Shown in pieces: positions 1 to 7,278 of a stretch of 64,000 nt of DNA; the first letter of the stretch is position 1, and each line of letters begins with the position of its first letter. Source of the DNA: Candidatus Electrothrix scaldis. Its GTDB lineage: Bacteria > Desulfobacterota > Desulfobulbia > Desulfobulbales > Desulfobulbaceae. A program made the translations under genes and the position numbers. A model generated the notes under the pieces. The model did no database searches. It was not told the origin of the DNA and saw only the letters and a list, made by a program, of their open reading frames with translations. The stretch lies in contig CP138355.1 in NCBI GenBank assembly GCA_033584155.1, forward strand, positions 3,481,826 to 3,545,825, given 5' to 3'.

Positions 1-570
1 CAAGATGCTACAGAGCTGTCCCCAGGCAGCATCATGGGGAGCCTGAAGCACTGGCTCATCAAGTTTCTCGGCATCTTTGCTGGCGAGGTGGAAAAATCCT
101 ACCTGCGGGTTTTCTTTGTCTCTATTGCCGTTATTATCGGACTCAGCTGGGTTCTGGTCAAAAGCGTTATCATCTTTGGTGATGCCACAGCCATCCCTCC
201 GGTTATTGTTGCCCTGACCCTGCTGGCTGCTGGCACCTCTGCCCCGGACATGATTTCCTCTGTTGTGGTGGCTCGCCAAGGACGTGGAGACATGGCGGTA
301 GCCAATGCAGTGGGATCCAATATCTTTGATATCCTCATAGGGCTGGGGCTGCCTTGGCTCATTGCTATGGGGATGGGCATGATGACCGGTGGCCACATTT
401 TCGTGGAAGTCGGCACAGCAAACCTCCTCAGCTCTACCCTGGTTCTCTTGGGAACCGTCTTTGTCTTGTTTATCTTTCTCTATACCGAACGAACCCTGAG
501 CAGGAAAGAAGGAGGCATTTTAATTTTCCTCTATCTCATCTACGTGCTGTGGATCGTGTTATGGGGATAA
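1..570 (+). CDS. Na+/Ca2+ (CaCA family) exchanger, C-terminal half, partial
   Basis: The reading frame is open from the first base of the window, so the gene begins upstream and only about 189 residues are seen. The visible part has the second alpha repeat of the cation/Ca2+ antiporter superfamily, with [10 protein letters not shown] followed by [17 protein letters not shown], and about five hydrophobic membrane segments ending in a short cytoplasmic or periplasmic tail. Members exchange Na+ (sometimes K+) for Ca2+ across the inner membrane using acidic and small polar residues of the two alpha repeats. The GTSAPD spacing fits the K+-dependent/YrbG-like branch, but the ion specificity cannot be decided from half the protein. 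A perfect inverted repeat follows the stop codon. Confidence 0.85.
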   Translation, partial: QDATELSPGSIMGSLKHWLIKFLGIFAGEVEKSYLRVFFVSIAVIIGLSWVLVKSVIIFGDATAIPPVIVALTLLAAGTSAPDMISSVVVARQGRGDMAVANAVGSNIFDILIGLGLPWLIAMGMGMMTGGHIFVEVGTANLLSSTLVLLGTVFVLFIFLYTERTLSRKEGGILIFLYLIYVLWIVLWG

Positions 571-575
571 AAAGC

Positions 576-604
576 GATTATCATCTTTTCCCGGGATGAT
601 AATC
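576..604 (+). terminator. Inverted repeat after the exchanger gene
   Basis: GATTATCATC (576-585) is matched perfectly by GATGATAATC (595-604) across a 9-nt loop, beginning six bases after the exchanger stop. There is no strong T-run behind it, so termination is plausible but not certain. The GATAATC-like halves also resemble parts of Fur-type operators. Confidence 0.45.
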
Positions 605-761
605 ATCTTTCAGCACCCTTTCCCTTTCCAAGGTATTCCATCGTACCTAAGCCCTATCCTCCTGAGTTATTTCAATATAGCGCCTATCGATAACTATTAC
701 CACCTGCCATCATCGTAACCTTCTGAATAAAAAGAAAGTATTATTTTTAATACAAAACGAC

Positions 762-790
762 TTGACAGGGTAATCGTTATCAAATAGTAA
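762..790 (+). promoter_or_regulatory. Possible sigma-70 promoter of the small secreted protein
   Basis: A perfect TTGACA (762-767) lies 17 bp before a weak TAGTAA (785-790), about 55 bases ahead of the start codon at 846. The spacer contains TAATCGTTATC, which partly resembles a Fur-box half. The -35 is convincing; the -10 and any iron control are guesses. Confidence 0.35.
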
Positions 791-845
791 ATAATTATAC
801 GCTTTACAAAAAAAACTCATGTTAACCAAAAAGAGGGGGAAGAAC

Positions 846-1217
846 ATGAACAAGAACAATCTGAAATTCTTATTGGCTATCGCGCTTGCATCATCCTGGG
901 TCGGTGTGACAAATTCCTATGCTGCCTTAGGCACCACACCTGTACCCGATGTCAGTGCATTAACAGTAGAAGAAGCCGACGCAAAATACGGCGTTGGATC
1001 TGGATACGAATATCCAATTGTTTTCGAGGTCAACGCGAAAGTAGGCGCCCAAAAATGTGTCTCAATCGGGCCTGATTGCAGCTTCGCCTGCCCGACACCC
1101 AAAATCTACTACCAATCTCCTCATCATTACCTGAACGGGGACGGAAGTCGAATCATCCGCGTTGATGTTTACTATGATAATAATGAGACGGATACCTTCA
1201 GAGAGCCATCATGCTAA
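846..1217 (+). CDS. Small secreted protein with four cysteines, unknown function
   Basis: 123 residues from the ATG at 846, chosen because AGAGGGGGA lies just before it (about 831-839); an in-frame ATG at 819 has no such site. The first 26 residues form a typical signal peptide (basic MNKNNLK start, hydrophobic core, SYA cleavage-like end), so the protein should be exported to the periplasm or beyond. The mature part of about 97 residues carries four cysteines, three clustered (KCVSIGPDC, then FAC) and one as the last residue, enough for two disulfides. I do not recognise the family. The gene stands alone. Confidence 0.6.
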   Translation: MNKNNLKFLLAIALASSWVGVTNSYAALGTTPVPDVSALTVEEADAKYGVGSGYEYPIVFEVNAKVGAQKCVSIGPDCSFACPTPKIYYQSPHHYLNGDGSRIIRVDVYYDNNETDTFREPSC

Positions 1218-1517
1218 GAAGTTCCTCGCCAACCAGTCATTATAACAAAAGAGCTGCTCAGACAGTACTTGTTATCAATTTTTACACCTCATAAACGCCA
1301 TAATGAACAAGGGCGGATATCGAATCCGCCCCGATTATAGTACCCTGCATACCTCCACTTTGTTCCCTGGCTCCAGCCTACCACTCTCACCCCTTCCGCC
1401 CACCGTTAAAACAAAGGGCTATTTCCGGTCGCCCCTCTGGGGCTAAATGACCAGGCACCAACGTCCCAAAGGGATTGTCGATCATAGCACGGTGTTTCAA
1501 CGCCGGGCACAGAACCA
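1218..1517. other. Intergenic stretch without a recognised gene
   Basis: Reading frames here are short, have no plausible ribosome binding site, and mostly run into the tandem repeat that follows. I see no terminator with a T-run and no RNA gene. Confidence 0.5.
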
Positions 1518-1678
1518 GGGAGGATACAGGCATGTACTTTGGGAGCATGCAGGCATGCTCTTCGGGAGGATGCAGGCATGCTCTTCGGGAGTATGCAGGT
1601 ATGCTCTTTGGGAGGATGCAGGTATGCTCTTCGGGAGGATGCAGGCATGCTCTTCGGGAGGATACAGGCTTCCTCTTT
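1518..1678. repeat. Seven tandem copies of a 23-bp unit
   Basis: Seven back-to-back 23-bp units begin at 1518, 1541, 1564, 1587, 1610, 1633 and 1656. Each starts GGGAG and carries an ATGCAGGCATGCTC-like core; units 3 and 6 are identical and the end units are most diverged. The core includes the palindrome GCATGC in several copies. As 23 is not a multiple of three, the array is open in several frames on both strands, which creates false reading frames rather than a repeat protein. It lies about 85 bp from the CRISPR array. Confidence 0.9.
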
Positions 1679-1763
1679 GCAGAGGGCGCAATGTTCAAAA
1701 TGTATCTGATGTCGTTTTTTCCTTGCATAATTCGATGAGGCTATTATTGTTTGATGTAAGGCT

Positions 1764-2273
1764 GTTGGGGGTTACCCTATGAAGAGGGTATTAAGACTTT
1801 AGCAAAGGTTACTTCAGTCTGGGCATTAGTTGGAGTACCTACCCTATGAAGAGGGTATTAAGACATTTCTTATTTTGTTGTTAATTTGCTACAATTGTTG
1901 GAGTACCTACCCTATGAAGAGGGTATTAAGACACTATATATTTGTTCCCTAAAGCAGAACAAAAGCGGTTGGAGTACCTACCCTATGAAGAGGGTATTAA
2001 GACCTTCTGTTTCTGCTGGGTTTACTAAGTACTGCGTTGGAGTACCTACCCTATGAAGAGGGTATTAAGACCAAGCATTAGAACAAACCCAAACTGACTA
2101 ATGTTGGAGTACCTACCCTATGAAGAGGGTATTAAGACATCTTCTGATAACTTGTCTACCAGTCCATCTTCGTTGGAGTACCTACCCTATGAAGAGGGTA
2201 TTAAGACACCCCAAAGACCATTGATGTATTGGGTGTAGTCGGTTGGAGTACCTACCCTATGAAGAGGGTATTA
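1764..2273 (+). CRISPR. Orphan CRISPR array, 8 repeats and 7 spacers
   Basis: Six exact 36-nt repeats (starts 1829, 1897, 1968, 2036, 2103, 2172) begin GTTGGAGTACC and end GGGTATTAAGAC. A first copy at 1764-1797 is degenerate in its 5' part and a last copy at 2242-2273 loses the terminal AGAC. Spacers are 31, 32, 35, 32, 31, 33 and 34 nt, all different. The repeat has an internal stem TACCCT/AGGGTA around a 6-nt loop. No cas gene is visible, so type and activity cannot be told. With both end repeats degenerate, the leader side is uncertain; AT-rich sequence at 1690-1763 is one candidate. Confidence 0.95.
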
Positions 2274-2502
2274 CAACCCGTAGGGGCGACCGGTCGGTCG
2301 CCCTTGTGCTTGCACCACCGCAACAGGACAGAGCGAACCCGCAGCATACTCAGGGTGTTACCCTGAGCTGATATATACAGCCCCTTCGGGGCAATGCCCT
2401 GAAAGGGCAATATATAACCAGGCCGGGGTAACACCCCGGACAGAAACGACCCTATGAAGAGGGTATTACAACCCGCAAGGGCGACCGACCGGTCGCCCCT
2501 AC
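2254..2502. repeat. CRISPR-repeat fragment duplicated around REP-like palindromes
   Basis: A 27-nt segment taken from the 3' half of the CRISPR repeat (begins ACCCTATGAAG, ends TTACAACCCG) occurs at 2254-2280 and again, in the same direction, at 2449-2475. Each copy is followed directly by a 27-nt GC-rich palindrome with a GGGCGACC core, at 2280-2306 and 2476-2502. The second palindrome is the exact reverse complement of the first. The arrangement suggests repeat elements entered the trailing end of the array and were duplicated. Confidence 0.75.
2350..2439. repeat. Structured four-hairpin palindromic element
   Basis: Four perfect short hairpins follow one another: TCAGGGT/ACCCTGA (2350-2366), GCCCC/GGGGC (2380-2392), GCCCT/AGGGC (2396-2408) and CCGGGGT/ACCCCGG (2423-2439), the middle two framed by TATATA-rich sequence. 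This looks like a member of a dispersed non-coding repeat family. It sits between the two copies of the CRISPR-repeat fragment. Confidence 0.7.
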
Positions 2503-2613
2503 ATTTTCCCTACCACTGAAGTAAACATACGGCCCTACCTTATCCCTTAGCCGGGTAGGGGTGCCTCCGCACCGAAACGGTGCATGGAATGCACCCTCTC
2601 CATGTATACCACT

Positions 2614-2934
2614 TTAAATTTCATCATAACTTTCAGAGAATTCGTCCAATGTTCCTTCAAAGAGCAATTTCTTGTTGTAGCCGTACACGGTTACCTTGTA
2701 ATGCTCCTCAGATGCATCAACTTCACAGAGATAACTCAACCCCTCATCACTTTCATAGTCGTCACACATAAACCTGAATAACTGTCTATTTTTCCGAATC
2801 GTTTCTGGAGTCGTCTGTCGTAATGCAGTGATGAGTATCGGAGCCCAATTCTCGACATGTCCGTCCATATTAAAATACTTCGCACACACATATTTGCCCT
2901 TTGTTTCTATCCGGATCTTTGCTCGTGTCCCCAT
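2614..2934 (-). CDS. Small conserved-looking protein of unknown function
   Basis: 106 residues starting MGTRAKIRIETKGKY, with an acidic C-terminus. The start is supported by a clear GGAGAG ribosome site 3-4 bases before the ATG. Amino-acid make-up is that of a soluble globular protein; no signal peptide, membrane segment or catalytic motif was recognised. It lies 17 bp downstream of another small gene on the same strand, so the two are probably one operon. The pair sits beside the CRISPR array and repeats, a setting typical of accessory genes, but I see no toxin, antitoxin or Cas motif. Confidence 0.6.
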   Translation of the reverse strand: MGTRAKIRIETKGKYVCAKYFNMDGHVENWAPILITALRQTTPETIRKNRQLFRFMCDDYESDEGLSYLCEVDASEEHYKVTVYGYNKKLLFEGTLDEFSESYDEI

Positions 2935-2951
2935 ATGTCTCTCCTTTTTTA

Positions 2952-3314
2952 TTAAATTTCTGAAGGATCATAATCATCTAACCCACAAAGCAAGAGCACC
3001 TTACCCCTTGTGTCCTCACTAAGGGTATTGAACTCTGCCAAGGTGATCCATCGGTTGCCGACCCAGTGAGCCAGCAGGAAGTATGCATTGCTTCGTTTCA
3101 GATCATTGAAACCCTGAGCGATTTCATTATCCCTGTTTTGTAACATTTTATAGACATGCAGATACTGCTTGTGATGATTGTGATGATTTAGTGTATCATC
3201 TGTTGTCTGCAATGCACCTGCCAGATCATTGAGGATTCCTTTGCATGCACGATCCAGTACTGCTGCTTTCATATCTCTGATTTTGCGCCATTCAGGCTCT
3301 GGTATCTTGATCAT
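2952..3314 (-). CDS. Small protein of unknown function, first gene of a pair
   Basis: 120 residues, soluble and rich in charged residues, with an HHNHHKQYLH stretch around residue 43 and an acidic end (GLDDYDPSEI). The start at 3314 is the only ATG consistent with the full frame; its ribosome site is weak. The gene is followed after 17 bp by the 106-residue gene at 2614-2934 on the same strand. I do not recognise the family. Its helical, His/Asn-rich centre could bind metal or nucleic acid, but nothing in the sequence proves this. Confidence 0.55.
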   Translation of the reverse strand: MIKIPEPEWRKIRDMKAAVLDRACKGILNDLAGALQTTDDTLNHHNHHKQYLHVYKMLQNRDNEIAQGFNDLKRSNAYFLLAHWVGNRWITLAEFNTLSEDTRGKVLLLCGLDDYDPSEI

Positions 3315-3775
3315 AATTATGAGTTCAGACTTTGTTCATTTCTCTGGGTTTGCTTTCCTGTTTGATCCATACCACCTTTCTGATAAGCACGCAATACGCG
3401 TTGTTAAAACAAACTCAGCTGCTTGCCAGCCTGCTTTTTCGTAAAAGATTCTTCAGGAATAGGGAATCCGAAGCCGGAACTTGGAAACGAAAGAACCAGA
3501 GAAAGAGCACAACCACAACGCATTTCTAACAAATTGATAATTTCTCCTGAAACATTTTGTAAGCACGATAAAATCTCTCCTTACCGCCTCAAATCCGCCC
3601 TGCAAAAAAAATAATTTAGATGGCATTTGCGCTGTTTTTCCTGTATATATTTTTCTCAGTATCTATACATTGCAAAAGAATAATCCGCTCCTGCTCCGCA
3701 GAGGGTTGGTCTTCCAACGACACAAAAACTATCTGCTCCATTTCAGCAGGATAGACGATCAAAAAAGGTGGTACA
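3315..3775. other. 460-bp divergent intergenic region upstream of the secretion operon
   Basis: It separates the minus-strand gene pair from gspG. Only short overlapping frames without ribosome sites are present. The part nearest gspG (3600-3775) is AT-rich and should hold the operon promoter, but no convincing -35/-10 or sigma-54 pair was found. Confidence 0.5.
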
Positions 3776-4246
3776 TTGAAGAACGTCAGCAGAAAGCAGA
3801 AAGCAAATAAAGCAACTCAACGGGATGAACGCGGCTTTACCCTGATTGAGCTCATGGTGGTTATTGTTATCCTTGGTATTCTTGCCGGTATGATCGTGCC
3901 CAAGATCATGGATCGGCCTGAAGAGGCCCGACGCACCAAGGCCGGAGTCGATATCAGCGCATTGAGCCAGGCCCTGAAACTCTACAAGCTGGATAACGGC
4001 AAATACCCAACCACGGATCAGGGCTTACAGGCCCTGGTGGAACCGCCCTCTACTGGCCAACTGGCCAAAAAATGGCGCGAGGGAGGATACCTGGATAAGG
4101 CTAATGTGCCCAAAGATCCTTGGGATAATGACTTCATCTACATCAGCCCAGGAACACACGGTGACTTCGATCTCATGTCCTATGGCCCGGATAACGAACC
4201 CGGCGGTGAGGGTATGGATGCGGACATCAATAGCTGGGAAATGTAA
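3776..4246 (+). CDS. gspG: Type II secretion major pseudopilin GspG
   Basis: 156 residues. The cleavage and methylation motif [20 protein letters not shown] is at residues 20-36, typical of the major pseudopilin that polymerises into the periplasmic pseudopilus. The C-terminal half has the GspG signatures [25 protein letters not shown] and a Ca2+-site-like [15 protein letters not shown] loop. The start is a TTG at 3776 with AAGGTGG 5 bases upstream; the leader is longer than usual (20 residues) but no later start leaves a leader. First gene of the gspG-H-I-J-K-L-M-N-C-D-E operon. Confidence 0.95.
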   Translation: MKNVSRKQKANKATQRDERGFTLIELMVVIVILGILAGMIVPKIMDRPEEARRTKAGVDISALSQALKLYKLDNGKYPTTDQGLQALVEPPSTGQLAKKWREGGYLDKANVPKDPWDNDFIYISPGTHGDFDLMSYGPDNEPGGEGMDADINSWEM

Positions 4247-4252
4247 GGTAGT

Positions 4253-4315
4253 TGTAGGGGGATGGCCCTGTGCCTGCCCGGCGGACAAAGGCGAACACAG
4301 GGGGGCGTCCCTACA
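4253..4315. repeat. REP-like palindromic element between gspG and gspH
   Basis: 63 bp whose ends are inverted repeats: TGTAGGGGGATGGCCCTGTG at the left and CACAGGGGGGCGTCCCTACA at the right, matching at most positions. The GTAGGGG-type end resembles the palindromes at 2280-2306 and 2476-2502, so they may be one repeat family. It could form a hairpin in the operon mRNA just downstream of gspG, which would help give the major pseudopilin more transcript than the rest. Confidence 0.7.
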
Positions 4316-4327
4316 GGATCAGGAATA

Positions 4328-4903
4328 ATGGATAAGATTTGTCTTGTTACATTCCTAAGAGAGCGCACCGGTACCGACCAACAGGGCTTCACACTGATTG
4401 AGCTGGTTGTTGTCATGGTGCTGATCTCCATCACAGCCGCCTTTACCATGCCCAAAATTCAATCCAGCCTGTATAGCAATGAGCTCAGCGCCACAGCGCA
4501 GCGCTTTGTGGGGCTGGTCACCGAAGCAGGCCAGGAGGCCCGGGCAAAACATATTGCCTTTATCTTGCGCTTTGACCGCGAAACAAAGGCCTTTCTCGCC
4601 ATCCCTGTCAGTACAGGACCGGAGACAGCTGAAGAAGAGGCAGAAAAAGCCTACCTCCGGGCCAAGCTGGATGATTCTGTCACCTTGACAGGCATAGAAA
4701 CCAAGAACGAGGACTCCCCGACAGACAGCGATGATACAGGAATCAGCTTTACAACCAAGGGCTATACCAGAAAGGCGGCCATTCATTTTGAGAGTGATAC
4801 CGGGGATCAGGTGACGGTCATGCTCTCTCCCTTTCTCGGCGTGGCCCGAATTCTGGAAGGGCATGTCTCGCTTGAGCAAGACCAGATCACACTGAACAGG
4901 TAG
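4328..4903 (+). CDS. gspH: Type II secretion minor pseudopilin GspH
   Basis: 191 residues from the ATG at 4328. The open frame extends upstream to 4262, but that part lies in the REP-like element, and an AGGA-containing site precedes 4328. The prepilin motif QQG|FTLIELVVVMVLISITAAF follows a short basic leader. The C-terminal domain is variable, with an acidic middle (ETAEEEAEKAY). GspH is a minor pseudopilin near the tip of the type II pseudopilus. The call rests on the pilin motif and its place after gspG. Confidence 0.85.
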   Translation: MDKICLVTFLRERTGTDQQGFTLIELVVVMVLISITAAFTMPKIQSSLYSNELSATAQRFVGLVTEAGQEARAKHIAFILRFDRETKAFLAIPVSTGPETAEEEAEKAYLRAKLDDSVTLTGIETKNEDSPTDSDDTGISFTTKGYTRKAAIHFESDTGDQVTVMLSPFLGVARILEGHVSLEQDQITLNR

Positions 4904-4930
4904 TTTATTGAGATAAGCAGACAACATAAC

Positions 4931-5359
4931 ATGCGCTCCCTTACGCCTTCCCAAAAAACAGATGCCGGTTTCACCCTCCTGGAAGTCATGGTTGCGGTGG
5001 CCATCATTGCCATGTCCTTTGTCTCTCTGCTGGGCTCCCAATCACAGAGCATCTCCATAGCTGACATCTCCCGTTTTGAAACAACGGCGGCCATGCTGGC
5101 CCGGGAAAAACTCAGCGAGCTGCAATTAGCAGGATATTCTGAGCTTACGGACGGGTCTGGCCAATTTGAAGATGATTTTTCCGATTATGCCTGGCAGAGC
5201 GAAGTAAGGGAGTTAGGTGAAGCTGAGACCGATATACCAGACAGCGATGGCATGCTCAAACTTCTTACCTTGAAAATCAGTCGCGGGGATGATCCAAACC
5301 AGACCTTCACGGTTCGCTCGGTAATCATGACCGAGATTGAACCTGCTGAGACAGAATGA
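4931..5359 (+). CDS. gspI: Type II secretion minor pseudopilin GspI
   Basis: 142 residues with the prepilin motif AG|FTLLEVMVAVAIIAMSF at residues 12-28 and the GspI-type continuation MLAREKLSELQLAGY. In characterised systems GspI forms the tip complex with GspJ and GspK. The length fits the family. The stop codon overlaps the start of gspJ, indicating translational coupling. Confidence 0.88.
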   Translation: MRSLTPSQKTDAGFTLLEVMVAVAIIAMSFVSLLGSQSQSISIADISRFETTAAMLAREKLSELQLAGYSELTDGSGQFEDDFSDYAWQSEVRELGEAETDIPDSDGMLKLLTLKISRGDDPNQTFTVRSVIMTEIEPAETE

Positions 5360-6057
5360 CTTCACCCGATTCTGAACAAGCAGGCTTCACCCTGCTGGAA
5401 ATCATGCTGGCCGTGCTGATTCTCGGTCTGGTTGTGGCAATGGTGACAACCGCTCTGTCCGGGTCCATCAACGCCATTGATGCCACCATAACCCAGGGGG
5501 ATCTCTATTATCGGGCCCAGGTGGCAATGGAACGAATCAACGAAGACCTGAGTTCGGCCCTGCTCACCAATGACATGGAATTCATAGGTCAATCCGGCAG
5601 CGACAGCAGTGAACAAACTGTCCTGCTCTCCTTTTCCTCCCTGGCCCATCTGGTCCTTGACCCGAAAAATGATCAACCAGGCCTGGGAAGGATTCACTAT
5701 GCCCTGCAGGCTGATCCTGATCAGAGCGGTCATCTTCTCCTTGTGCGGAGCGATGCCCTTCAGCGTCCCACAGAAGACGGGGAAGAAAGCGGCGAGGTCG
5801 AGGCCTATATACTCGCAGATCAGCTCCGGTCGGTTGATTTCACTTTTTATGATTACCAAGGCGAGGAACAGGAAAACTGGGACACCACCGTGGATGAGGA
5901 GGATGAAGAGGCAAAGGCCAAACGCCGTCTACCAGCTGCCGTAACCTGCCGTTTGGAATTCTGGGTTGATATAGAAGCGGAACGAACTATCGTCTTCCAA
6001 ACAACGGTTCTCCTGCCAACAGGCCTGATCCAGGCGCAACCAGAGGAAGACAGCTAA
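5356..6057 (+). CDS. gspJ: Type II secretion minor pseudopilin GspJ
   Basis: 233 residues. The motif AG|FTLLEIMLAVLILGLVVAM is near residue 10, followed by the GspJ-like VAMERINEDLSSAL and a soluble beta-rich domain with an acidic insert (about residues 176-190). GspJ joins GspI and GspK in the tip complex. It overlaps gspI by 4 bases and shares its stop region with the gspK start. Confidence 0.88.
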   Translation: MTSPDSEQAGFTLLEIMLAVLILGLVVAMVTTALSGSINAIDATITQGDLYYRAQVAMERINEDLSSALLTNDMEFIGQSGSDSSEQTVLLSFSSLAHLVLDPKNDQPGLGRIHYALQADPDQSGHLLLVRSDALQRPTEDGEESGEVEAYILADQLRSVDFTFYDYQGEEQENWDTTVDEEDEEAKAKRRLPAAVTCRLEFWVDIEAERTIVFQTTVLLPTGLIQAQPEEDS

Positions 6058-7121
6058 TGTCTGCGTCTCAGCACCAAAAGGACTCCGGCATGGCCTTGAT
6101 CCTGACCCTGATGGCGGTGAGCTTCCTTGTTGCGGTGACTGTTCGTCTCAGCACCTCGGTTAATCGCCAAATGATCTCTGCTGCTAACCAAAGCACAACA
6201 GTTCGTCTGGATGCCATGCTCTTGTCCGGGCTTCATATTGCCCGTGCCGCTTTGCTGGCAGACCAGCAACAGGAAGATAATACATCCGATACCCCACTTG
6301 ATACTTGGGGAACCCTTGATTCCGCATTGCTTAGTGAACTCTTTCCCGGCACCCTGGATGTTACGGTGACGGACCTCTCTGGTCGCTTGCAGGCCAATGC
6401 CTTGGTCTGGACTGAGAAAGAAAAAAAAGCATGGAAAAAAAAGCAAAAGAGTAAAAACAAAAAAAAAGACCCGGAAAAACTGCAACGGAGCCTTTGGAAA
6501 CGTTTTCTCAGTCTCGAAGACCTTGGGCTTGAAGCAATGGATGAAGAGCAGGTGGACATTATGCTGGACAGCCTGGTGGATTGGCTGGACAGTGATGATG
6601 AGCAAGAAGAAAATGGCGCGGAAAGAGGATACTACAGCGGCCTTGATCCCTCCTATGTTCCAAGCAACGGCCCTCTGCAACTGATTGAGGATCTGGTACT
6701 CGTCAAAGGTTGGGACCAGAAAATTCTTTACACCGGACTGAAGAAACGAGAGAATGCCTCTTCAAATCTCATTGACTATTTGACCTGCGGCGAGCAACCG
6801 GGTAAGGTCAATATCAATACGGCTCCTGCACTGGTTCTGCAGGCCCTTCATGGGGAAATGACCGAAGAAATTGCCGCAGACCTGATCTCCTTCAGGGAGA
6901 GCGAAGAGAATAAAGACACGCTGAAAGAAATCACCTGGTACCGCAATGTTCCAGGGTTCCCGAGCACCATCTCCTTTGATCAAATTCTGATTACAACAGA
7001 AAGTAATTTCTTTAAAATTACTCTCACCGCGACAGAAAATGGCCTCAAACGAACCGGTGAAGGAATTGTCCAGCGCAAAAAAAATCAGGAGCAGGTTCTG
7101 CTTTACTGGAAAATACAATGA
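6057..7121 (+). CDS. gspK: Type II secretion minor pseudopilin GspK
   Basis: 354 residues, the large minor pseudopilin expected after gspJ. The N-terminus SG|MALILTLMAVSFLVAV lacks the glutamate at +5 typical of other pilins, as is usual for GspK, which caps the pseudopilus tip. The C-terminal part has the VNINTAPALVLQAL helix-hairpin-like motif of the family. An unusual lysine-rich stretch (about residues 120-143, KKQKSKNKKKDPEK) is encoded by A-runs around 6418-6475. The frame is continuous through them. About 157 bp separate this gene from gspL. Confidence 0.9.
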   Translation: MSASQHQKDSGMALILTLMAVSFLVAVTVRLSTSVNRQMISAANQSTTVRLDAMLLSGLHIARAALLADQQQEDNTSDTPLDTWGTLDSALLSELFPGTLDVTVTDLSGRLQANALVWTEKEKKAWKKKQKSKNKKKDPEKLQRSLWKRFLSLEDLGLEAMDEEQVDIMLDSLVDWLDSDDEQEENGAERGYYSGLDPSYVPSNGPLQLIEDLVLVKGWDQKILYTGLKKRENASSNLIDYLTCGEQPGKVNINTAPALVLQALHGEMTEEIAADLISFRESEENKDTLKEITWYRNVPGFPSTISFDQILITTESNFFKITLTATENGLKRTGEGIVQRKKNQEQVLLYWKIQ

Positions 7122-7278
7122 ATAACAGCTTACAACCACCTGCCCTCTTCTCGAATACATCGTATAGATCGTATACTGCGTTGCGGTTTGTTTCCATCCC
7201 CTCCTTTCTGCCCTCTTGCTCTGGACTCCTGTCCTGTAGCCTGAGAAATTCCTCTTTGCTTATACGCCGCATGCTGTA

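Noticed and set aside
1387-1782. Open frames through the 23-bp repeat that look like repeat proteins on both strands
   Set aside because: They arise because the 23-bp unit reads open in several frames; there is no ribosome site and no consistent codon pattern.
2614-3314. Small pair as cas genes or a toxin-antitoxin system
   Set aside because: No Cas, RelE, MazF, HEPN or antitoxin motif was found; the pair is reported as unknown only.
4355-5041. 228-residue minus-strand frame across gspH and gspI
   Set aside because: The plus-strand genes have intact prepilin motifs and ribosome sites; the antisense frame has neither support nor family.
6418-6475. Frameshift in gspK at the A-runs
   Set aside because: The frame is continuous and the downstream sequence keeps the GspK motifs.
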